64,000 nt of DNA. Source: Dromaius novaehollandiae (lineage: Eukaryota > Chordata > Aves > Casuariiformes > Dromaiidae). Under the pieces are notes generated by a model. That model saw only the letters and a list, made by a program, of their open reading frames with translations, was not told where the DNA came from and did not search any database. This document shows, piece after piece, positions 25,601-35,028 of this stretch (the stretch's first letter is position 1; each line of letters begins with the position of its first letter). The translations under genes and the position numbers were made by a program. The stretch lies in NCBI RefSeq assembly GCF_036370855.1, contig NC_088099.1, positions 28,301,501 through 28,365,500 of the forward strand. Reading direction: 5' to 3'.

Positions 25601-26717
25601 CCCTCCATGCACACTCAGCTAGTATAAGACTGCTGAAAAAATCCAGTTTTACATGTAATGGCTAGTTTGTCGTACACATAGGCAAACACTCACCTCTTCC
25701 ACATCAGATGTGTATGACTGAGTCATCTAGCAACACACAGCAACACATAGGTCCAGTAGAACAAAAGCCTGAGTCATACAATCACATAGTAATTTAGGTT
25801 GGAAGAAATCAAATCATAGCCATCCTCGAGCAGGTTGCTCAGGGCCTTGCTCAGGCAGTTTCTGAATATTTCCAAGGAGGGAGGTTCCACAACCTCTCTG
25901 GGTCCCTGAGCCAGCATCTGACTTGCCTCACAGAGAAAATTTTTTCCTAATATCTAATCAGGATTTCCATTGTTGCAACTTGTGTACATTACACAAGATC
26001 AGCACAGTCCATTGCATGAGTCACCAGATTCTTCCGAGCTTCCTCTTGCACAGCAGCTGCACAAAATGCAGGCTGAAGACCCAGGCATGTTTCTGAGACT
26101 ACATCATCCAAGAAAAACAAGGGCTTCTGCAGTAGAAAGCGCCAGGGCTGCTGAAGGAAGAGGACCAAGTTCCTTCATGCAGTCAAGTTTGTGAGAGGCT
26201 GTGAAGGATAGCATCAATACAGCTGCTTTTTTGCAACAGGAACACCAAAGACCAGCACTTTCCCTCACAGTGATGCACAAGAGAATCAAGACCTCTACTC
26301 AGGGAAGTGGAAGCTGAATACACTTCTTATAAAAGAAAATACTTCTGACTCACTAATTTCAGTTCCAAGTGAGAAACTGACTCACAAAACCTCAACTATT
26401 TCTGCTCAGCAAATGAAGAACATCTGAAATTAATTAGGGGTAAAGACAGCCTGATCCTTTAATAGCTTCCTTCAAGCATGAAATCAAATAAATAAGGATT
26501 ATATTTAAAATATAAACATATGTAAGCATACCTAAATGCTGAGCACATTAAAAAGATACCAATTATTAAAATACAGAAACAGCTTATATAACACCACTCA
26601 CTGAGCCGTATCATTCTTGCATCTGAGAAATTATATTCAGAAGTCCTAAAAAAGTAGATGAAATACTGTAAGTTTGACAGGCCTACAGTAAACATAGGTA
26701 AAAAGAAACAAAGAATA
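19666..26717. other. Flanking DNA without recognised genes, downstream of METTL6
   Basis: AT-rich DNA whose only recognised element is the CR1 fragment near 25.8 kb. Short frames on both strands show no family. Confidence 0.6.
25775..25990 (-). mobile_element. CR1-type LINE, 5'-truncated 3' fragment
   Basis: Reading on the plus strand, TTAGGTTGGAAG, then CAGGTTGCTCAGGGCC, TTCCAAGGAGGGAGGTTCCA, CAACCTCTCTGGG and TTTTTTCCTAATATCTAATC follow in the order of the reverse complement of avian CR1 3' ends. The element therefore lies on the minus strand. It is diverged, about 215 bases long, and lacks the reverse transcriptase. The far boundary may reach 26050. It supports an avian or other sauropsid source. 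Confidence 0.85.
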
Positions 26718-27065
26718 TTTATTTTAAAAGAGTTTTTAATAAAAATGAAAATAACAGTAATTATGCCAGTAACAAGTAAAAAACCAGTGCTTAAAATTAA
26801 CCATATTTAGTCTGCCTTACCTGATCCTCCAACAATGCTGTCCAGGATTTACTTTAAAAACAGGAATACAGAAGACGCTCAACAAGTTGCCCGCCTCACT
26901 AACCCATCTTAAAATTGAATTAGAATCAACATTCATATGGCATATCTGAGGATGAAAACCAACAAGAGGTACTGGATGCAGTCATTTCTGGTTTACCAAA
27001 TACAGAAGAGCATAGCCAAGGAAAAACAACATGCTAGCTTCCATTTTAAACAAGCAGCGCTATTG
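26718..27065 (-). other. METTL6: METTL6 3' UTR (predicted) with polyadenylation signal
   Basis: A minus-strand AATAAA lies at 26723-26718, about 340 bases after the stop codon, followed on that strand by a T- and GT-rich stretch near 26690-26715 suitable as a downstream element. No other minus-strand AATAAA was seen between the stop and this point. The UTR end is inferred. Confidence 0.55.
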
Positions 27066-27229
27066 CTAGTCAGCAAGAACTTCTGTTTTAGTGAAAGGCT
27101 TCCGAAATTTGCTTTGAAGAAACACTCTTGGAACACACAAGCCTTCTTTCCTATTCACAGTTTCTCGCTGAACGTATTCATTGACCACTTGCTCATATCC
27201 CTCAGCCATAAAGAGCTGAGACAAGAACT
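27066..27229 (-). CDS. METTL6: METTL6 coding exon 5 of 5 (terminal)
   Basis: The acceptor is TTTCAG|AGTTC, completing the split GAG codon. The exon encodes [18 protein letters not shown], then [21 protein letters not shown], and ends ...EVLAD with a TAG at 27068-27066. The last ten residues diverge from the human tail, as expected for an unstructured C-terminus. Confidence 0.94.
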
Positions 27230-30200
27230 CTGAAAGAGAGTAAAAAGAGAAAAGACGCAAGATTACGTTTAAGCTATTTTTAAAACACTAGTGAGCATTT
27301 ACATAAGCATATGTTATTGTGTGTTAAGAGTATGAAAAAAAAAATCACACAGGCTTTCAGATTTCAAGCTGCTCTGGTGGTACCTAGGCTACACTATGTC
27401 AAAACTGAATGTATTTCCTATAAACAAAAAAATCTCACTAAAAGTACATCTCTCTTATGGAAGACAGAAGGGCCTCACAAACACAGTGATCTAAGAAGCA
27501 GAGGAGGTTGTCCATGCTATTGACTTGTCATGTTAATTATAAGCCATTACCCTTCCCTTCCTGCACCTTGTTTCATTTATTTAGGTGGTAACTCCACAGT
27601 AAATTTAAGCCACCCAAAACTCATACTACCTGATAAAAAAGATAAGCCTCTTGTTTTTCAACATTCAGGTGGATCAGCTCGCTGAAATGGTCAATTCTGT
27701 GATTATAGGCACCCCAACAACAGAACAGGAGGTGTGTTGGGTAGGTGAGAAAAGACCACCCAATTTTGTGGTAGTACAGGCTTATATCCATTTAAGCTTG
27801 CCATGAAACCACATGCGTAGATTGTAAACTCAGTGGGATTCGTGTACACTGGGGTGTACACATCAAGGAAATACGAGTACGCTGAACTTGATTGTGCATC
27901 TATTGAAATCTCATTATGAGGAAGTTGTACATACTTCATAACACAGAATTAAAAAATATGCATCCCTCCATAATTTAAGATTATTTCAAACAGTGGGAAT
28001 TACTTTGGCATTACATGGCATTCTTTGCCATGGCAAAAGATCAGTATTGTCATCTGAGGCCAGACATACTATAGATAGGCATCATTTGAATCATCCCATT
28101 CAGCAATTACTTGGTATACTGATGTAGTGCCCCTGCTAAACAAACAAAAAATAGCACTAGTAGCAAACTGCAGGAATGATGGGAGGTCATACTTCTAGTG
28201 ACAAGAGTTCTCAAGCATTAAGCAATATTTATATGATAACAACTGAAATTAATCCAAGCATAATAGATTAAAAATAGGAGCAGAGGTGGTCCGTGAGGCA
28301 GTCACAGACCAGCCCAAGGCAAAACAATTGCTGGCATCAGGAAAATAAGACTAATTCTCTCTCCTCTTCTTCCTTTCTTTTCCCTCTTCCTACTACAATT
28401 CTTCTCCCAAATAAAACATTTACACTAGCAAGAAATTTCTCATTCAGAAATAATTCTAACACGCAACAAAAATGGATTTTAAAATTTCACAGCAACACCA
28501 GCGTCCTACTTCTTCCCTTCCGCAGCCATTCTGTTTGTAAGAGCTAACTGTTTAAGTAGAACTAAAATCACTCAACAAATAATAGTTCTAGAAATGCTTC
28601 AATGAAGCTATAGAACAGACTACATTATCTTAATTTCATCACTGACGTGTGAAGAATAGAAAGAGCTTGGACATGATTAATGTTTTTCATGTATTAGAAG
28701 CAATTAGGTAGTACATTATGTTATAAAATATGAATAACATTTACTTGGCTCCAAATTGTTCTCCTCGGCAGCTATATTTTACATTAGAGTAAGAACAAAA
28801 AGCCCCACAGAAACGAACACAGAGCTCTTATTACACAGTGCCCTTTAATTGATAGAGGGAAGTAACATTTCACTGAAGTTTAGCGCGAGGAATTGGGAGT
28901 TAGGAGAAAAGAGCTATAATCACAATTCATTGTGAGAATCTAAGCAAATTCCTTCATGTCTCCGTGCTTCGATTTTCCCACCAGTAAACTGCAACAATTA
29001 TCTTCGTTCCTAAAGCATTCTGAACACTGAACGAAAAGCCATTCAAATACTGTATCGCATGGAAATGCTTTTCACATCATCTTTACAAAAAGACAGTAGA
29101 AAGCGATAGCAGCTAGTCAGCGCTCTCTCAGCAGGATCTGTGCACAAGTGCTTCTCAGCACTCTAGTCATGATTCTGCTTTAAAAGTCATTGGCTTCATC
29201 AGTACACCCCCATCTTGCACACCAGGAATAACCTTGCAAAAGAGGACGGTGGCAAGGTAACTGCTTAGTCACTTGATGAAGCTGATCAAATCTCTTACCA
29301 AGCATTCTTTTTCCTTTAGACAGCTAATCTGAATGAAATACAGGAAGTTCAGAAATCACTGCTCTTGTCACATAATGGCACGTACAAGAAGCTTCTAAAC
29401 AAGAACTCTTAAAAGTCCTGTCAGTCTTATAAATAAACTCCCAGAAGACGGCAAATTAAATACACTAAGATTCAGCAGTTCATCCATGTAAAACAAAATT
29501 TCTACAGGCATGGTAGCAATTTTCTGCAGCAAGTTTAAACAGAAGATCAACAGTAAAGAAAACAATCTACAATATGTCTTACCTTCGGTGAAAAAATATG
29601 ATCTTGTCCCATCTTGTCTAACGTAAAAGTTTTCTCCAAGCTTGCTGCCAGATTTAAACCTGAGCATTGCATGGTCATACAGCCCATAGTCTCTGAACAA
29701 GACACACTTGCCTGGTTTTAATACCTGTCACATAAGATACACATACTTTAGTAAGGTAAATGGATTTTGGCATATCTATATATATATACACACATACACA
29801 CACACACATATATCTATATACCGATACGTGCACACATACATATAATGAAGACAAGGTATCCTAACACATAAGAATACAAAAGGAACAAATCCAGGAAAAT
29901 TGGTTGCAGGTTGAGATTTTTTGTTGCTCTTCTGTAAAGAAATCAATCTATGAAGAGTATAAAATTTAGAAAATGTAGTCATTAGCCATGCTGACTTTAG
30001 ATATTTCATGTACGCAACTCTCCTACCTCCATGAATACCAACTGTATTCTTTAGAGGAGAAAAGGAATATTCGCAACTTGTAAATTTGTGCAGAAACCTA
30101 CAAGTGAGTTAAATGAGCCAGGCACCTCCACAAAGAAAACAGTAATCAGCCTTTCTGTGTGCATGAGCTAAGAACCAATCCTGACTTTGGAAAACTGTTG

Positions 30201-33200
30201 GAGGTATATTAAAATCTGACATTCTTTTTTTCAAACTACTGATGATAAAGTGAGCAGTATATCCTATAATATAAAAACCCAAATACACACATACAATATA
30301 TAAAAAAAATGTTATGTTGACTATGTCCCTCTGTAGTCAATATGACAGGCTCGTCTCAGACAGTGAAATTCAGAACAACCACAATTCAAGTGGTTTAAAC
30401 TACCCTCTGGATGGGCATCTGTCCATCAACTACAAAGGCAGCCCAGGAAGACAAGTATCACTAGGTTAATGTTAGTATCTGTGAACACCCCATTTCTAAA
30501 TCACACAGATCAAATGTGTTTAATAATAAAATTCTAATTGCAAGTCACTGTGTTGTCTAGAAGTCACTTTTGATTCACGTTCATTCATATCTTACAAACA
30601 CAGGCATTTCCGTAATCTGAAAATATTATTTGTAGCATACAAACAGCAGCAAATTCATGGGTCCAAGATACCATTTTGTTATGCTGATGACATGCATTAC
30701 ACTAGAATCCAAACAACCCTCACAATACCAAAAGCTAGCTAAATACTTCCAGGGAATATAGAGTTAATTAAAGAACACCTTTAAAAGCAGGGTTATTTTT
30801 CAGAATAAAATTGTACTTTCACGCCAAAAAGAATAAAAGTGCTCTAAAGGTTGTAAAATCAGCCATTCATGCCTACCTTGTAAATGTTCTTCAAGACAAG
30901 GTGCATTTTGTCAGGATGAATGGCAGAGAGCACAAATATAAGTGTGACAACATCCACAGAATCTGCTGGAATATTATCTGTAAGATCATCTTTAGTAAGA
31001 TCACACTGGAACACTTTACATCTTTCAGTACTGTATAAGGAATTTTTCTAGGGAAATGAAAAGAATATGCTTTAACTGAAAATTAGCAGTATTTGTTATT
31101 AAAAAAAAGGTTAAAAACTTGTGAAACTAATTAGTAGAGCAACACAAAGCAAGTGGCAAAAGAATATTAACTTCCAACAGGTGACTAATGCAATACAAAA
31201 TTCTTAGCTGGACACTATTATAGTGAAAAAAATGGTCTGTTCTCAGGAATTTGAGAAGGAACGTGTGTTAAGACACAATTCAGATATCATATAATTTCTG
31301 TTTTACAGCTGCTTCTATTCTTTAAAAATACAGAAGTATTATTAATAGAAATTCTCTATTACAAGGTGATCAAAGCACAGCTCTTAAGCAACAAACAGCT
31401 CGTAAACAGTTCAAGCAACCTGCAGCTTGGCAGTTCTAGTCCTTTTTTTTTTCCTGGGTAAAAGAAAACCTTGTTCTGGAAACAAGGAAGTCCAGCAAGA
31501 GCTGTGGAGGCAGACACCACCAAGTTGACCAAAAACAAGTGTAAACACTCAGCCCAAGCTCATCTGGCAGTACATCTGTGGCACCGCAGGGAGCTGCTGT
31601 CACCTGCTGTTTGTGAGCCACTCATGTATTTCTTCCCATTGTCTGGATGAGATATACAGTATGCGTCTTGTGGTTCTCAGCCATAAATGTCCCATAACAG
31701 AATGCTTTCAAATGAAAGATAGATAAAAATCTACCTCCAATTATAAATTTAACAAACCAGGAGTATTTTAAAGTCCAGTGTCCCCACTAGCCTTACTGGA
31801 AGACTCGCTTTGGATTCCAGCACTCTTTAGCTGTGAGTAAGTATAAACATACCTATTTCTGATCAGTCTCCAAATTTTCTTAACAATAAACTTTCATATC
31901 CTTGTTTTCAAGTTTATCCTCGGGACTCCCTCTACCTCACAAACATCAAGGGCAAACTTCCCTCCCAAAAAACCACAGTCTTCACGGAACATTCAGGTAA
32001 AGTAACATACATATACTGCTACTACAATTTGATGCTCAAAAATCAGGTCTTGAACAATGATTCAGCTTCTTTCAGTGGAAGCTCCAGTGAAATGGATCCA
32101 TCTCTGTTCTTTGACAAATGCTAGTTTACTCTTCTTGAAAAAGAAAGGCAAGTCCATCCATCACTCCAGTCAGTTGTAAATTCATAAGCTTCTAAAGACA
32201 TTTTAAAGAGGTACTGAATATCACACCAACCTTCACGTACTCAACAGCTCTAGGAGAGAAATCACAGGCGTATGCAAAAATATTCAGATCCTCTTCTAGG
32301 AGTGGAAACAAGCAGTTCCCAACCCCACAGCCTGCTTCTAGAATGGTCAGCTTCTGATCTTCAAACTGAGGAGGAAGAAATGCAAGATACAGCCCATCAC
32401 TTTTGTTTTGCTCACAATACAAGCAGACACAGTGTTCAATCAGCATTTTAGAAGCAAAAATCAATCTAACTACCCATCCGTCAGTAATCTGACACTACAA
32501 AACAGGAATTTCAATTTGTGCAAAACTACACATCTTTTTAGAAGTTCTTAATATTTCTTTAGTCATCCACCCACTTAATTAACAGATTGTTGTACCATCA
32601 CTGCCTTGTGTCTCATTCAGATAGAACGAACAACAGATGCATCTGACTATTCCCCTTAAGGACATTTTGCAATTAGCCTGTAATTCTGGATGCTTTCTTT
32701 AAAACAGTGTTCTAAGTGCTGCAACTTGCATCTGAACATGTCACATCACAGAGAGACAAGCTGTCTATTCAGGATGCAAAATAAATATTCTGGATTTGAT
32801 TCTCCGTATAGAACATGTGAGAATTATACACTGAAACTAAACTGATTCCGATGAGGTATCTGACATTAAAAGAGACTATGCTACACAAGGTATTGCACAC
32901 TTAAAATGTGAGAACTCTCACCTTTATGGCTTTGTCAGAAATGTTATTAAATCATTTGAAAACAATGAATCACATCTCTTTACTTATAGATAAGGTGTAT
33001 ACAGCTCACCTCCCGACATGCTTTTAATTCTTGAAACTCTCTGGTTGTCCAGTGTCTGTCTTTGAAGAAGTTGGTGCTGTTTCTTTTGTAAAATAGATCC
33101 CAGTTCTTCTGTGCCTCTTCCTCCAGTTTCAGTTGTTTGAAATCAGTCACTAAAACCTTATCTTTTGCCAGCCTCTCGGCTTCTTCTGGGCTAAGGATCC

Positions 33201-33291
33201 TTGCACTACGGCCTTTTTTTTGGAGGGCATCATCTTCAGTAGATGTAGTTATTAAATTTAAGCAATCGGTTGATGTGTTTTCGTGAGACAT
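27066..33291 (-). CDS. METTL6: METTL6, tRNA N3-methylcytidine methyltransferase (whole coding span, 5 exons)
   Basis: The five minus-strand exons 33291-33010, 32365-32231, 31047-30877, 29724-29583 and 27229-27066 join in frame to 297 residues, against about 284 for the human protein. Residues 54-94 carry the family's N-terminal block ([16 protein letters not shown]). Residues 103-111 are LEAGCGVGN, the class I SAM-binding glycine motif. YACDFSP (126-132), QCDLT (about 153-157) and [11 protein letters not shown] (175-185) are the following Rossmann-fold motifs, and [10 protein letters not shown] (from 207) is typical of the METTL2/6/8 family. Family knowledge: METTL6 makes m3C at position 32 of serine tRNAs with help from seryl-tRNA synthetase, mainly in the cytoplasm. 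The first 25 or so residues do not match the short human N-terminus. The start at 33291 was chosen for its A at -3; an in-frame ATG at 33351 has weaker context. The gene is intact and divergent from EAF1. Confidence 0.95.
28880..29010 (+). mobile_element. MIR-like SINE remnant in the last METTL6 coding intron
   Basis: GGAGTTAGGAG, then TCCTTCATGTCTCCGTGCTT, CGATTTTCCCACCAGTAAAC and CAACAATTATC align, in order, with the MIR core (AGTCAGGA..., AAGTCACTTAACCTCTCTGTGCCTCAGTTTCCCCATCTGTAAA compressed). It is antisense to METTL6. Confidence 0.6.
29583..29724 (-). CDS. METTL6: METTL6 coding exon 4 of 5
   Basis: 142 bases, residues 197 to the first base of codon 244. The acceptor is TGACAG|GTATTA and the donor GAAG|GTAAGA. 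It encodes [33 protein letters not shown] and [14 protein letters not shown], the most conserved C-terminal part of the family. It splits a GAG codon with the last exon (phase 1). Confidence 0.95.
29772..29845 (+). repeat. AT/CA compound microsatellite
   Basis: Alternating TA and CA dinucleotides, imperfect, ending in ACATACATATAA-like sequence. Located in METTL6 between the third and fourth coding exons, about 50 bases beyond the exon at 29583-29724. Confidence 0.85.
30877..31047 (-). CDS. METTL6: METTL6 coding exon 3 of 5
   Basis: 171 bases, 57 codons, residues 140-196, phase 0 at both ends. It starts after CCCTAG with [10 protein letters not shown] and ends NIYK before the donor GTAGGC. 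It carries [10 protein letters not shown] and [18 protein letters not shown], the central strands of the Rossmann fold. The human protein has Met where this one has Thr in VVTLIF, a conservative surface change. Confidence 0.95.
32231..32365 (-). CDS. METTL6: METTL6 coding exon 2 of 5 (SAM-binding motif I)
   Basis: 135 bases, 45 codons, residues 95-139, phase 0 at both ends. The acceptor is CCTCCTCAG|TTTGAA and the donor AAG|GTTGGT (GT present, rest of the consensus weak). The exon holds LEAGCGVGN and the acidic residue D129 of CDFSP, the parts that bind S-adenosylmethionine in class I methyltransferases. Confidence 0.95.
33010..33291 (-). CDS. METTL6: METTL6 coding exon 1 of 5
   Basis: Encodes residues 1-94, starting MSHENTS and ending with KACRE. 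The donor reads GAG|GTGAGC on the minus strand, so the exon ends in phase 0. The exon probably extends upstream as 5' UTR to an acceptor at 33390-33391, where a pyrimidine-rich run precedes TCTAG. The segment from [17 protein letters not shown] onward is strongly family-like. The part before it is variable between vertebrates. Confidence 0.92.
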
Positions 33292-33389
33292 CCTAGAGTT
33301 TTTCACAGAGACATGAATACCAAAGACGTAACAGTGGGTTGTTTTTAGCATACGTTTCCATCACTTAATTTAGGTAAATAACCAAGGAT

Positions 33390-34609
33390 CTAGAAGCACC
33401 AAAAAAAAAGAGTTACTATGTGCACTTTTTGAGGTTTTACTGTGATCTGTCTTACACAATACACTGCAAAACCACCAGACTTCCTTCTCTTATTTTCAGA
33501 AATCCTCCATCAAAGCCAACCATTGGATAAAACATTACACTGATCTCAAAGTTAGAGAGCACAGTGGACAAATTCTGCCGGTCTTCCACACGCATCTCAA
33601 AAAACTACCCAGCCAGAGACAGATGCAGCAGCTCTAAGTTTACTTTCACTAAAACTGACTAGGAAAGGAAAACGCCCATTTTGTAACTCCAGTGAGTAAC
33701 ACCTCTGAAAACTCACAGCTGAAAAGCAGGTGGCACATCTTTCCAAGAGTCCCATTTCATAAATCAAGCCATATTCATCTTAGCATTTTTCCTGTGCTCG
33801 CACTCCTTCCACTGCCTCTTGCTGGAGATTCACAGCAGTTTGAACAATCATGAGTACGTTTTCTTCAGAAGTTAACAACAATGAGGAAATAAAACAGTTC
33901 GACAGAGGCCAGGAAAGGATCAAAATCATCTCCCTAGTGTTAAACTAGCTCTGACCTCTGCCTTGCCACAAACACCCAGACCCTTAAAAAGGGCATATGT
34001 GAATTAAATCATGCATGACCCAACAGCTTCCCTGAAACTCCTGGCAGGCAAAATGTGCCACTGACATCCATCAGCGCACATTAGTGCCGCTTCCCAAAAA
34101 CGGGGAAAGAAATCTACCCTACAGCAAAAAAAAAAAAAAAAAAAAAAGTACTACTTCATTTAGCTACTTTATCTTACAGAGCATAAACGTAATGCTGCAA
34201 ATGCAAACGTAAAACCCAAACGCGTGAATGGTACGAAATGCAGAATTGTCCACATTTTGTCCCGCTTTACAGGAGTCAGCCCACATGCTCCTTTCCTCTG
34301 GGAAGGGCGGAAAAGGTTACATGAAGAGGCTCCCTTGGCGAAGAAAAATCTCCCAAAGATATAGGCATATCCTCAAAATATATAGTATCTTGAATTTTTA
34401 TATTATATGCATAGAGAGAAAGGTATATCCTCAGAAAAAAAGACTAATCAGCAAAAAGCAAAAATCGGCAAACTATGTGCCAGGCACACTACAAGGGGGA
34501 AGTCATGTATACATTTTTTTTGATAGGACAAGCTGTGTGTGGGGGGGAATTAACAGTTTAAATCGCCCCCTTTACATCTGGAAAACACCAGCTAACACGG
34601 CGATAACCG
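33390..34609 (-). other. METTL6 intron 1 (5' UTR intron, predicted)
   Basis: Spans from the exon 2 acceptor up into the CpG island. It contains a 22-base A run at 34126-34147 on the plus strand. No conserved coding sequence was seen. Confidence 0.5.
34126..34147 (+). repeat. (A)22 homopolymer
   Basis: 22 consecutive A in the predicted METTL6 5' UTR intron. Confidence 0.85.
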
Positions 34610-34761
34610 CGGGCTCAGGCCCGTGTTCAGGCGTTTCTACAGGACAGGCCGCCGCCGCGCGCCCCCCCCGCCCGCCGGCAGCCGTTAGCGCCGCGCAGCG
34701 CCCCCCGCCCCGGGGCGGCCAGACCCGCCCGGGGCCCCTCCGTGCCCGCGGCGGCTCCCAC

Positions 34762-34850
34762 CTGCGCCCTGCGGTGGACGGCGCGGCGCGGCGGGGCGGG
34801 AGCCGCCGCGAGCCCCGGAGCGGTTTCCCGGCTGCACTCGGCCCCCGGAA
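34762..34850 (-). other. METTL6: METTL6 noncoding exon 1 (predicted)
   Basis: Inside the CpG island the minus strand has a good splice donor, GCAG|GTGGGA, with the exon ending at 34762. It would join the acceptor at 33390-33391 and place the METTL6 start site in the shared promoter, with an intron of about 1.4 kb. The upstream limit is a guess. A cDNA or CAGE track would settle it. Confidence 0.4.
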
Positions 34851-34925
34851 GGGCGCGGGGTGGCCGCGCGCGCAGCGGGCGGAGGAGGGGAAGGGAGCGG
34901 CCGCGCAGGCGACGGCGGCGGGGCC

Positions 34926-35028
34926 ATGAACGGCGCGGCGAACCCACTGCTGGACAAGGAGGAGCACCCGCTGCAGCTGGGCGAGAGCTTCGAGCGCCGG
35001 CCCAAGGCCTCCTTCCACACCATCCGCT
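34926..35028 (+). CDS. EAF1: EAF1 coding exon 1 of 6
   Basis: Starts at ATG in the context GGGCCATGA and encodes residues 1-34, beginning [15 protein letters not shown] and ending FHTIR plus one base. The donor is CGCT|GTGAGC. The frame is also open upstream to 34860 without an ATG, so no longer AUG-initiated form exists in this exon. The 5' UTR is GC-rich and its start is not visible. Confidence 0.95.

Larger units (their letters stand above)
27230..33009 (-). other. METTL6 coding introns
   Basis: Four GT-AG introns at 33009-32366, 32230-31048, 30876-29725 and 29582-27230 (minus strand). They are AT-rich. The first two hold nothing recognised; the third (30876-29725) carries an AT/CA microsatellite at 29772-29845 and the last a MIR-like SINE near 28.9 kb. 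Confidence 0.75.

Noticed and set aside
1..26700. Exons of SH3BP5, expected next to METTL6 from human gene order
   Set aside because: None of its conserved coiled-coil segments appears in any frame, so the gene probably lies beyond the left edge.
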